Shown piece by piece: positions 1 to 10,100 of a stretch of 64,000 nt of DNA. The stretch is from JAHEZL01 sp046074525 (lineage in GTDB: Bacteria; Bacteroidota; Bacteroidia; Flavobacteriales_C; GCA-002722245). A model generated the notes under the pieces. That model made no database searches. It was not told the origin of the DNA and saw only the letters and a list, made by a program, of their open reading frames with translations. Where the stretch lies: positions 1 to 64,000 of the forward strand of contig JBJTOK010000010.1 in the NCBI GenBank assembly GCA_046074525.1, in the 5' to 3' direction. The position numbers were made by a program, and so were the translations under genes. Position 1 is the first letter of the stretch. Every line of letters starts with the position of its first letter.

Positions 1-1287
1 GAAGTGCAATACAATATTCGACTTTTCGAAATCAGCAACATTCATGGCGCCGATACGACTGTCGGATACCCAGGCACTCAGCACATATTTGTTACCCGGC
101 AAAGGTGCAAAAGAGCTTCCACAGGCATCGCAAGGCAACACAGAAATATTCAATTTCAATACCGTGGAAGGACAGCCATTACTTGTGTTGTAAGATGCCA
201 CACCAATATTTTTTCCCTGGGAAAACTGTGACAAAATCTGGTCGCTGTTGATTTCCGTCCACTGATCCACGCCGGAGACAGTCAATCCGCTGTACCACTT
301 CACCTGATTGCCACCAGCTCCAATGCTGATGTTACTTGCAGGATTGCATTCACAGAGATATTGCGCGCCGCTGTAACTTGGCGCAGAAGGAGGTGTTGCC
401 GGACTAATCGTTATCGCATTAGAAGTAGCCGAAACATAACCTGATGCAGCGTGATAAGCTCTTACATAATAAGTTCCCGCTGTTACTGTTGCTTCTCCGC
501 TGCTGTTCAATTCATGCGATGCATCATAAGTAAAGGAAGCAGATGATGTTGACCAATAGTATTTCACTTTGTTGTCGTAATTATTGACGTGTATTTTATT
601 GTAAGGGCAGGTTCCGCTGGCGCTGATGCTTGGGACATAGTCGCCTACTCCACCGATACCTCCCACACAGATATACATAATGAAGGGAGGGCAATAATGA
701 TTTCCTGTGCACCCAAACAAAGTAGTGCAATGATCATTATAATTGACGTAACCTTCTACCTTATACATCTTACCCGGCAGCAAATACAATGAACAAGAAG
801 ACTGAGTGCTACTGTTATTACCACTTGTACCTTTACTATCGGTTGTTACATAACATATCTGATTACCATCCACAGAGATTTTAAACTCACTAAGTTCAAT
901 ATCTCTTTCGCTGGATCTGTTTTCAATAGCACGTCCGGTAATGGTGTATGCACTGGAAGAAAAAGGCAAACAGATATAATGAGATTGAATTAAAGAAGGA
1001 ACCGATTCAGTAAGAACATCATCAAAGATGTAATTAAAATGGCTTTCCCCTGTGAGCGTATGGATCCTAAAGGCAGTATTCACTCCGCCATCACCTCCCG
1101 TAATATGAACAAAAGAGATTATTCCTTCCCACTCGTTAGTACCCGTAGAATGAATTTCATCCGTTACAGAAGCGCCATCCCCCGGAAAATCACAATACGA
1201 AGGAGCGGAAGTCGAACAATCGGTTTGGGAAAAGGCCCCAAAACTCATTGCCATCATCATTAATACTAATCCAAATTTCATGTTCAT
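1..1287 (-). CDS. Secreted protein with RHS-family hinge, 3' part outside window
   Basis: Partial gene read on the minus strand: 429 codons without a stop, running off the left edge. It starts MNMKFGLVLMMMAMSFGAFSQ, a clear signal peptide; the third codon (1281) is an alternative start. The middle is Cys- and Ser-rich with Ig/PKD-like stretches (YYVRAYHAASGY; NQVKWYSG). Near the left edge it reads CGSSFAPLPGNKYVLSAWVS, a hinge I know from large Bacteroidota SpvB/RHS-like secreted proteins, where it follows a TGKYSL-type motif. The gene upstream ends just after such a motif, so the two look like halves of one architecture. It is probably exported. The function of the N-terminal part is not recognised. 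Confidence 0.8.
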   Translation of the reverse strand, partial: MNMKFGLVLMMMAMSFGAFSQTDCSTSAPSYCDFPGDGASVTDEIHSTGTNEWEGIISFVHITGGDGGVNTAFRIHTLTGESHFNYIFDDVLTESVPSLIQSHYICLPFSSSAYTITGRAIENRSSERDIELSEFKISVDGNQICYVTTDSKGTSGNNSSTQSSCSLYLLPGKMYKVEGYVNYNDHCTTLFGCTGNHYCPPFIMYICVGGIGGVGDYVPSISASGTCPYNKIHVNNYDNKVKYYWSTSSASFTYDASHELNSSGEATVTAGTYYVRAYHAASGYVSATSNAITISPATPPSAPSYSGAQYLCECNPASNISIGAGGNQVKWYSGLTVSGVDQWTEINSDQILSQFSQGKNIGVASYNTSNGCPSTVLKLNISVLPCDACGSSFAPLPGNKYVLSAWVSDSRIGAMNVADFEKSNIVLHF

Positions 1288-1350
1288 TTTCTTATGTTTT
1301 TCAAATTCATTGGCAGTGTGCTAAAACCGTATGGAATTTTTCCTTCTCTA

Positions 1351-1458
1351 CGTCATTGCGAGGAGTGTACAGACTCCGAAGCAACCTCATCATAACGTTT
1401 TGGTTTATGTTATAAGGAGGTTGCTTCGAATTTTGAGTACAAAATCCTCGCAATGACG
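1351..1458. repeat. Palindromic intergenic repeat with 14-bp terminal inverted repeats
   Basis: The ends are perfect inverted repeats, CGTCATTGCGAGGA (1351-1364) and its complement at 1445-1458. An inner pair, CGAAGCAACCTC (1377-1388) and GAGGTTGCTTCG (1417-1428), extends the palindrome, so the 108 bases can fold into one long cruciform. Elements with CATTGCGAGGA/TTGCTTCG cores are scattered through many Bacteroidota genomes. This one lies between the two RHS-related genes. It holds no gene and has no oligo-T tail like a simple terminator. Confidence 0.85.
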
Positions 1459-1508
1459 TAAAGGGGTTAAGAAATCCCACATTATTTCAGAACACTGTAT
1501 ATTCATCA

Positions 1509-4500
1509 TTATTTGCATTGAATAATCACTTTGCTTACTGTTAGTTTTTTGCCTGGTACGATTTTGAGAGAATACCTTCCCGTATGCGATTTATCGTTGC
1601 TGATTTGCTGGTCGGAAGTACCACCAATCTGCAATCCGTTAGTCACTCCGCTGTTGCCTGTTTCGCCGCAATTATCGTAACCTGTTTCTTCAAAATTTTC
1701 CACAGCCATTTCCTTTCTGGCAGAGTTGGAAGCCACACCTACAGTTACTGTTTTTCCGTAACCGAAGAGCGAAGAAGAAGGAAGGCCCAGCGCATTTTTT
1801 TGTTCCAGCAAATTGCCGAACAAATCATATTTCACAGCTTCACTCGAAAGCACCCAGTTGGCACCTTTGCCTGTTTGCCAGTTGAAGTTGCGGTAGCCAT
1901 TCAATAAACCACGCTGTGAGTATGAAGAATTGGTGTATGAGCGATCGGCATAGAAAACAAAAGATTGATAAGGCAACCAGTTGTTTTGCGCACCATTGAT
2001 ATATGGGTTGCTCAAATAGTCTTCGGAAGCGCCACCCGTACAGCAATTTTTCTCCCATACAGGTTTAAAAGTAATGGCTGATGCATTGAGGAAATCACTC
2101 ATCTTTAAAGTATCACCGAGATTTCTCTCACATTCTTTTGATACCAGTTCACCAACAGTTGTATTGATAAGGTTGGTGTTTCCTGAACGGATCACACGCA
2201 CATTGTTAACTGATACTGCTACAGGAATATATTTATCGGTATATAACTTATAGGTGTTATTCTCCTTGCTGACGTAACCAATAGCAAATTCACTGTTACC
2301 CACCTTATAAGCCACCACATCTCCATCACTGAAAGAAACACCGCTTTGGGTAATCACTCCGGCCGGTGAAACTGACAACGTTGGATATTGCTTATCAATG
2401 GTTTTGTAAGCACCCATGAAGGCCGACTGGTATTCCCAGTAAGCAGGATGCACAAATTTATAAATACTTGGATCCTTCACCGGCGAGCTGGTGTTACCCG
2501 CCTTGGTGTTGTGCCATTCGTTGTCGACTTTGGTTAAAATTGGCGCAGCAGTTTCCTGGTCGTAAGCGAGATAACCGGTGCGGATTTCCGACTGGTCTTT
2601 AAAAGTTTTTACTTCTTTTAAAACACCACGACGGTTGATCACTTTATTGAGTACGGCCTGCTTGTCTTGTTTATTAATATAGTTGTAAGGCATTGGAATT
2701 GGCATGAGATAGTTTAAAGTAGTAGATGAAAAACCCACATTTATATTGCCATAACCAATTTCATAAGAGCTCTCACTGTTTTCGTTAACATCCAGCCAGA
2801 TGTCGTAATCTTCACCAACACGTACATTCTCAATTTTCAGCTTATCGGTTGAATTTTCTACTCCCGAATTGATGGTTGCTATGCCTTCATTTTTCAGGTG
2901 ATCAACAGTATATGCCACCGGAAAATCGCGGAAATTATTGGTATAGGTATGTACTATTGCCGATTTAGGATCAGAGAAATACTCGTACTCCTGGCTGGAA
3001 ATTACTCTGTTTGTTCGCGACAGCTGTGTAATTTTTTTGAGCTTGCCGGCCATATCGTTTTTTACCACGCAGTAGCCCTGGCTTACTGTATTATCATGTA
3101 CTGTAAGCGAACCTGCTCCAGTGTATCCAACACTATAATTCAAAGGCATATATTGCGATGTGGTTTGTGTAAACTTTTTGATGGTTGGATAATCGTAAGA
3201 AGTATTAAAAAGGTACTCGGTATGCGGCGCAACTGACAACTGGATTTCATTCACCACATCTAAAGGATATTCATTGCTCACTGTTACTTTTCGGTAACCT
3301 ATTGATGGAGCATCATTGTAAACATCCATCGGATTTCCTGCAATAACATGCTTGTTCCATTCCAGTGACGGAATTACCTCTTCGTAATAAAACAGTTGAT
3401 GACGCGCATCCTCTTCCCTGCCCACAGCTGGTTCACTGGCCACACCACTGCTGATGGTTCTTCCATTTTCAAAGATGGTGTAATTGTACACTTGTTTGTA
3501 AGAAGAAGATTGCGCGGCGGATCCATTTGGTTTCCAGTTGTCATCCATCGTCACCGCTTTGATGCGATAGCCTCCACCCTGCTTGAATCCTTTAGGATCC
3601 TTGAGTCGGATTTTCGACCAGCCGTTGTAACGGATATGACTGGCGTACTGGTCATCAAGGAATTTTGTAGTCATGCCGCCATCCAAACTACGATAAAGCA
3701 ACTCTATCGCCTCACCAATTTTATGTACCCCATTAGCATCCATACGACCAAAATAAATTTCGGGACGCTTATGCTTGATATGTTCAAAAGCTGCTGCCCT
3801 GATGGGGGAAATCTTAAAGGGATTTAGCCCTTGAGTGTGTGGTTTATCCAACTCAATAATACCGTAGTATTTCTGTCCAACTTTTTTAACCGCGTAAGGC
3901 ACATCCGCAAATGAATCATCAGTATCCAGCCTCGCCATCAGGTCTACATAATCATAATCCCTTTGGTCTTTATTCCACTCATACTTTGAAATCCCGTGAA
4001 GATGTACATAAGGCTTGATATACAACTCATTTTGAATGCCACTGAGGTATTCATTGAAAAACCTTTGATCCCTTGCAGCATCATTGGCTTCATCATCAAA
4101 ATCATCAGGCAGGGCAATTACTACGTGATCCTTATCGTTGGTTTTGGTGGTACCCGCAACTTGTCCTTCACTGTAAGAAGTGTTAGCTACATTCCTATCC
4201 CCTGCAGTTTCGAGATCTGCCTGAGGTTCGTCTTCACGAAGGTCATCCACACTGACGATGTCGTACATTTTTGTAGCAGGCTTATTTTCCACGTAAGCAT
4301 AATCGCGGGCTTCATACTCAAAACTGAGCGTTGCACCTGTTGGCAGCTTCACTGATTTCAGGCACCATGGCGCTACTACCGAAAGATTTTCTTCGGTATA
4401 AGGAAAATCCTGGAACGGATAATTCGCCGATGTGAAAGTGTTATTCTCTGTTTTGTTTTGCTTGAAATCTCCCCAGCGATCGAGGTTGGCAGTGTTGTAT

Positions 4501-7109
4501 TTTGGATTCACTGTTCCATAATCAAAATCATAAGAGTAGTTGCTTCCGCGGGATGATTTGTAAAAGGTGGAGTACACTTTTGTAAGGGTGAGTTTACCTC
4601 CTCCATTAATTCCATTGGACGTTTCTCCCTGAACCAAACTATAATTGTATTCAAAATATACAGTTTGCAAAAGGGTAGTTTGATACTTATTATCTACCAG
4701 GGGCAATTCATTTCTCTTTAAATACAGATTAACTTTTTCAAGCTTTTTCAGATTAGGCTCTGATGCATCTTTTCCTCCATACAATTCACTACCCACAGAA
4801 CCTCCGTCATTTCGGGCTGAATAAATAAATTCGGCATAGTGCGTTTTGGTTTCAATTTTCTCAATGTATTTGATTTCTTTTTCACCGTAGCGATAGAAAC
4901 CTAAATCATCACCGCCTTCCTGCTTCACGCCATCGGTAACCTGAACTCCTGAATATGGGGAGCGCCATTTGTAAGTATCTCTCGCAGGTTCGGTATCGGT
5001 GTATGTAAATTTCACCCATGCACCGAGATCATTGTTGCTCGGACCGTTGGCATCCACATCCACATAGTCGGCAGAGGTAATCATGGTCACCGGCCAGCTG
5101 GTGGCGTAGCCTGGTGTTTCAGTAACATTGAGCAATTCCATACCAGTATGTAAATCGGAAATAGTACCTGGAATATCGGTGGCTTTCCCGAAAGTTATTC
5201 TTTGGTTATCACCTGTACCTTCCACGTTTGTAGCTGGCGTAATTCTCTCAATTTCATTCACTCCAACTTTTGCTTCATCACGTGTGTTGATAGAAAACAT
5301 CGCATCTACTTTTCTTCTGCTGTAAACCGGATTGGAATAGGTATAAATCATCCCATTGTTTTCAAACACATTGATTTCGGCAATGTGCTGTGCGCGGGGT
5401 GTGGCGTAGGCTGACGAGGTAGTTCTGATTGCTTTTAAATAACCAAAATCCTTGCTGCGACCGTATCGCGTAGCTTCATAAGTAGTAAGATACTGGACAT
5501 AGGATTGCTGTTTCAGCTCGTCTCCGCTTTGGCGCGACAAGTGCGGCACCGAACCGGAATTTTCTTTTTTGCCATTAGTGATGCTGATGCTGCTTTTCAA
5601 TGCACCATGAGCTTCGCCCTTGAAAAAATCTCCGGTACTTGTGACTTCAAAACGAGAAGCATTGTCGTTGCCCCATGCTGGAAGCGCACTGTTTTTTTCA
5701 ATATGAATTTCTGACGATTTGATTAATGGAGTACGTGCTTTGCTAAAGTTGTTTGGCACGAATTGCTCTGGCTGTCCGCTTGCCGAGCTTCCTTTTCCGT
5801 AAAGAAAATTTCCCCCAACATGAAAATTCTTAGGCAAAGCCTTACTCATTCCAAACTCACCACCAATATGACGGGAATTGGTTTGCGACACTGTTTTTTG
5901 CGACGACCACGTTTCGAAACTATTGGTGCGGGCAGTAAACACACCTCCTGATCCCTGATCAGATTGAACAAACACATCAGTGCCTAACTGACTAATAGGC
6001 AAAAAGGTAGTTCCCTTGGAATAACTCAGGGGATAACGTATAAAATCCTTGATATTTTCTTCAGGAAGATTATTACCTTCTGCATTTAGGCGGTACAAAT
6101 AGCCATTGGCCGCTTTGGTAAAAGATTCGGAAGTAACTTCGCTAATTACAAAATCCATCTTTGCAGATCCGAGTATTCCGTCGTTCCGGAACTTCACTAC
6201 TTTTTCAACGCCGGATTTTTTAAATAATGTTTTCATGTCGGTAGCTGCAGAAGGTGCGGAAACACCGCCTGTACCTTTTGACAAAAAAGGGAGTCCGAGC
6301 TTCAATGAACCCGTACGTACACTTGTGGTCATTTCTGTTTGAACAGGAGGAATCAGAGAGGCGAATGTTATTCCATTACTAACACCGCATACACCCATTC
6401 CAAGACTTTGCAGTCCTTTCAGGGAATAAAAGGAAGCATTCGATGAAATAAAGCCGTAACTGCCACTCAGGTGAAATCCAACTCCTCTTTTTGTATCGTA
6501 CTCAACCCCTGCGCCCAATGACGATTTATCTCCAATTTTTTCTGATTTACTATACCCTATCCTGAAGCCCAGACCGCTGTAATTATCAAAATAAACATGG
6601 CCGGTAAGACCTTTACCTGCACTTTTGGCTTTTGAAGAAATGGACGATTCCAAATCGAACGGCAAGCCCCAGGTTTCCACCGAACTCAAGTCACCCAATC
6701 CCAAATCCCATGATTTATATGGTTTCACGTGCGACCGATAAGAAATTGGATCGCCGTTAAAATCATCAGGCACAGCTTGCACCTGGCGCGAGATGGAACC
6801 AATATTCAAATTCCATCCGAAGCCCACCATACTGGCAGTGTTCATCATTTTAACTTCATCGGAATTGTAATTGAGCGTGACATTGTATCCAATTCCTTGT
6901 CCGGGAATACTCATCAGCGGAATAGAATAATTAAGTGCCCCAGTGTACATATTCACCATTTCACCTCCACCTCCTCCGGCAGAACTGAACTCCACCTGAT
7001 TTTCATTACCGGTGTTTGCCAGCGCTGTTGCGGGAGCGAGTAATTCAAACAAAAGCGCAAGGATTAATCCGGAGCTGATGGTTTTGCTGTGTTTTCTAAA
7101 CTGTTTCAT
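1509..7109 (-). CDS. SpvB/RHS-like large secreted protein, C-terminally short
   Basis: 1866 residues. The signal peptide ends near TALAN. It is followed by the typical N-terminal block of Bacteroidota SpvB/RHS-like proteins: a Gly run, then VNMYTGALNYSIPL, VGFGWNLNIGSISRQV and VPDDF. Further family landmarks are FEYEARDYAYVENKP, ISSGVASEPAVG and SIGYRKVTV. It ends TGRYSLKIVPGKKLTVSK and a few residues more, just before where relatives carry a GKKYVLSAWVKE hinge, a C-terminal module and sometimes toxin domains. I see no YD-repeat core and no toxin domain. It starts 33 bases after the upstream gene stops, suggesting co-transcription. Role unknown; plausibly a large exported surface or secreted polypeptide. 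Confidence 0.85.
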   Translation of the reverse strand: MKQFRKHSKTISSGLILALLFELLAPATALANTGNENQVEFSSAGGGGGEMVNMYTGALNYSIPLMSIPGQGIGYNVTLNYNSDEVKMMNTASMVGFGWNLNIGSISRQVQAVPDDFNGDPISYRSHVKPYKSWDLGLGDLSSVETWGLPFDLESSISSKAKSAGKGLTGHVYFDNYSGLGFRIGYSKSEKIGDKSSLGAGVEYDTKRGVGFHLSGSYGFISSNASFYSLKGLQSLGMGVCGVSNGITFASLIPPVQTEMTTSVRTGSLKLGLPFLSKGTGGVSAPSAATDMKTLFKKSGVEKVVKFRNDGILGSAKMDFVISEVTSESFTKAANGYLYRLNAEGNNLPEENIKDFIRYPLSYSKGTTFLPISQLGTDVFVQSDQGSGGVFTARTNSFETWSSQKTVSQTNSRHIGGEFGMSKALPKNFHVGGNFLYGKGSSASGQPEQFVPNNFSKARTPLIKSSEIHIEKNSALPAWGNDNASRFEVTSTGDFFKGEAHGALKSSISITNGKKENSGSVPHLSRQSGDELKQQSYVQYLTTYEATRYGRSKDFGYLKAIRTTSSAYATPRAQHIAEINVFENNGMIYTYSNPVYSRRKVDAMFSINTRDEAKVGVNEIERITPATNVEGTGDNQRITFGKATDIPGTISDLHTGMELLNVTETPGYATSWPVTMITSADYVDVDANGPSNNDLGAWVKFTYTDTEPARDTYKWRSPYSGVQVTDGVKQEGGDDLGFYRYGEKEIKYIEKIETKTHYAEFIYSARNDGGSVGSELYGGKDASEPNLKKLEKVNLYLKRNELPLVDNKYQTTLLQTVYFEYNYSLVQGETSNGINGGGKLTLTKVYSTFYKSSRGSNYSYDFDYGTVNPKYNTANLDRWGDFKQNKTENNTFTSANYPFQDFPYTEENLSVVAPWCLKSVKLPTGATLSFEYEARDYAYVENKPATKMYDIVSVDDLREDEPQADLETAGDRNVANTSYSEGQVAGTTKTNDKDHVVIALPDDFDDEANDAARDQRFFNEYLSGIQNELYIKPYVHLHGISKYEWNKDQRDYDYVDLMARLDTDDSFADVPYAVKKVGQKYYGIIELDKPHTQGLNPFKISPIRAAAFEHIKHKRPEIYFGRMDANGVHKIGEAIELLYRSLDGGMTTKFLDDQYASHIRYNGWSKIRLKDPKGFKQGGGYRIKAVTMDDNWKPNGSAAQSSSYKQVYNYTIFENGRTISSGVASEPAVGREEDARHQLFYYEEVIPSLEWNKHVIAGNPMDVYNDAPSIGYRKVTVSNEYPLDVVNEIQLSVAPHTEYLFNTSYDYPTIKKFTQTTSQYMPLNYSVGYTGAGSLTVHDNTVSQGYCVVKNDMAGKLKKITQLSRTNRVISSQEYEYFSDPKSAIVHTYTNNFRDFPVAYTVDHLKNEGIATINSGVENSTDKLKIENVRVGEDYDIWLDVNENSESSYEIGYGNINVGFSSTTLNYLMPIPMPYNYINKQDKQAVLNKVINRRGVLKEVKTFKDQSEIRTGYLAYDQETAAPILTKVDNEWHNTKAGNTSSPVKDPSIYKFVHPAYWEYQSAFMGAYKTIDKQYPTLSVSPAGVITQSGVSFSDGDVVAYKVGNSEFAIGYVSKENNTYKLYTDKYIPVAVSVNNVRVIRSGNTNLINTTVGELVSKECERNLGDTLKMSDFLNASAITFKPVWEKNCCTGGASEDYLSNPYINGAQNNWLPYQSFVFYADRSYTNSSYSQRGLLNGYRNFNWQTGKGANWVLSSEAVKYDLFGNLLEQKNALGLPSSSLFGYGKTVTVGVASNSARKEMAVENFEETGYDNCGETGNSGVTNGLQIGGTSDQQISNDKSHTGRYSLKIVPGKKLTVSKVIIQCK

Positions 7110-7142
7110 AAACTATATTCTCTACAAATTTGTTTTCTGCGA

Positions 7143-10100
7143 TTAATTACATGAGGTATTTCCACTTTGAAATCTCAAATACAACTTCTCTTTTTTGGAG
7201 TTGGTGATTTCCAGGATGTACATCCCAGTTCCCACCTTATCATGTATGCATGGGATTTTTATCTTGTTCAATCCGCGCTGAACAGGAATTTCATATTCCG
7301 CACTATCCAGTTGCTTTACGTTATTGTTATCGTAAACCGCATACTCCAGTTTGGCATCAGCAGCTACAGCATATTCCTCATCGTAGAGAAATAAAAGTTC
7401 ATTGTTTTGCGTGTTGATGTATTTACCGTCCAGATCACGCTGCAGTCGCGCATAAGATTCAGTTAAATTGATGGTTTGAATTCCCTCACCAAAATCCGCC
7501 AGCGCCCTGCCTATCTTAAATCCAGCATTTTCCGAATGCAGCGCCACATACAATTTTTCACTGGCCGGCACTCCTCTGCGGAGAACAATAGTGTTATTCA
7601 ACCGGTAGTAAAGTGAATCATTCACTCTTTGCAGGGAGAGTTTACTTCCGGTGCGGAAACCAGTGCCCCATGTATTAAGGTTTACCAAAGCACCGTTGTA
7701 AATGGCATAGAGATAGGTGGAATACTGGAAGAATCCATACTTCACTCCTTCAGAAGTAGTAATTTGGGATTGCGTGCTCAGTCCGAAAGTTCCGATATTT
7801 AGCACAGCAGCGTCAAATTGAACGCGACCATTCTGATTGGGATCAAGATAGTTTTTGCTTGTTGCCAGTGCATTTCCGGAAGTGATTTTCAACAGGTTAT
7901 TTTCCATGGATACACCACTGGTATGTTCCCAGGCCACCACATTCATGATCTCAAAAGATTTTGTTACAGTAGCTGAACTGGCGTCGGTAGTAGTTAAAGT
8001 ATAAGTTCCCTTCTTCAATCCGCTGAGATCGGCAGAACTTTGTCCGCCCTGCCATGAAGAAGTATAAGAAGCCGAATTCCCACCCATTTGTGTTACATCA
8101 ATGGCACCATTGGCGGCACCTGTAATACTGCGGTGAGTGATTTCAGCTGCTGCATTCAGCTGGTGACCGTGACTCAGACGCACTTGTCCCAAGGCACCCA
8201 TCTCACTGAAAATAAATTTGAAATGAAGATTTTCGTTAATGTCCACTTCGGCGCGGTAGCTTTCAAAACCATTACAGTAATAAATCATTTCGCAGTTACC
8301 AGTGCTTGTATTTATCTTTCTTTCGATGCGGTAAAGATTACCTCCTCTTGCCCGGGAATCAAGATACTGGCCTGTTACATATGAGTTATGATAAACAATG
8401 GCATAAGTCCATAAATAAGCAGCGTACCTGATATCAGACCATTGATCTTTAGTGTAAACGAAAGGATCCTTTGTAATCCCTGCATACATAAATCCCGGAC
8501 TCACTGCAATGTACTCCATCCAACCTTCTTCACCTGCAGGAATACAATTTACTGAAGCACCCCAGCTATCAACATCATTGGTATTGGTAGTGCGGCGTAA
8601 AAAGCCATTTGATCCGGTATGAACATTATTGAGATTTTTCCACACTACTTTATTTGCTACCACAAATGACTTGTTAATAGTATCATTATCGGCATCAATA
8701 ACGCGAACAGTATAAGTCCCCGGCAACACATTAGCGATAGAGGCCGTTGTTGCAGAGTTGCTCCACAAATAGCTGTATGGAGCCTTACCGCCGATAGCCA
8801 CAGCCGTGATGGCACCACTTGGTGTTTGCAGCGGATCATTGTCGGTGACCTCATAAGCCATCTGCAATTCATGTCCGAAACTTGCACGCACCTTTCCCAA
8901 TTCAACATTAGGAGTGCAAATATTAAACACCAAAAACAAATCCTGATTGAGCTGGGTTGTTACCCTTCGCACTTCTTCGCCATTGATGTAATAAGCGATT
9001 TCCGTAATATGTGTGGAAGCATTGGTTTCTCTTGCAATTTTCACCGAAGCCACCAACGCACTCGGACTATGCTGATACACCTTGAAACCTCCTTCATATA
9101 TATAAGGATAGTATCCATTATTGAATACATAATCCACCATCTTAAAAGTTTCTTCCGAATAAAAATGAATAGGATGCGCCGCAAAACCGATGTAGGCACC
9201 ATTCAAGGTATTGGTAGTTTCAAAAGTAAATTCACCATCCTCGCCTGCACGCAGATACGATTTGGAAGAACCCCAGCCTGAACTGTAATCATCGTGAGTA
9301 TCTGTTTTTTTCACTGTACCGTTGGAAAGAACGGTAGCTCCCGTTAAATTTTTCCAGGCTACTTTATTCATCACTCTGAAAGTTTGCTGCACTGTATCAT
9401 TAGCAGCATCGATAACCGTTAATGTGTAGTTTCCTGCAGGAATATTGGAGAGACTTTCTGTTGTGGCTCCATTGCTCCAGCTATAGCTGTAAGGAGCGGT
9501 ACCACCCATCGTGGTGATAGCCAGAGCTCCATCGGCACTAGACACCGGATTGTTATCGGTGATGTCATAATACGACTGAATACCGCCACCGAAACTGGTG
9601 CGGAAAACACCCTGATCCGTTTGTCCGACCTGCTGGAATTTCACAAACAAATCCAGATTCGGATTGGTGGCGATGCGGCGTCTTTCTTCGCCATCAACAT
9701 AGTACACAATATCCGACCCTTCCCTTGCAATACGAAAAGTAGCAGTGTTGTAAGAATATCCGCCGTTGTATCTGCTAAATCCCTTCTCTCTCACCCAAAC
9801 CGCGCCATACCAAAGGAAGCAGTAACTGATATCCTGCTCGGAATAATATTGAATGTTGAAATTATTGGGAGCCGAAGAAAAGCCGAAATAAATACTTTGC
9901 GTCAGATCGGTTCCATAAAACTCCATATAGCCATCTTCACCTGCGGGTAAGTATACTTTGCTGATGCCGTTGCCTTCGAGCGCGCTTTCCGCACTTGTTT
10001 TGGTGAGACGCGCATCGCCAATGCTACTCATGTTCACGAGCTTGGTCCATACCGGCTTATTGAGTACTGTAAAAGATTTTTGTAAAGTATCACCTGCTAC

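Noticed and set aside
1351..1458. Insertion sequence
   Set aside because: Terminal inverted repeats are present but the element is 108 bases long and encodes nothing.
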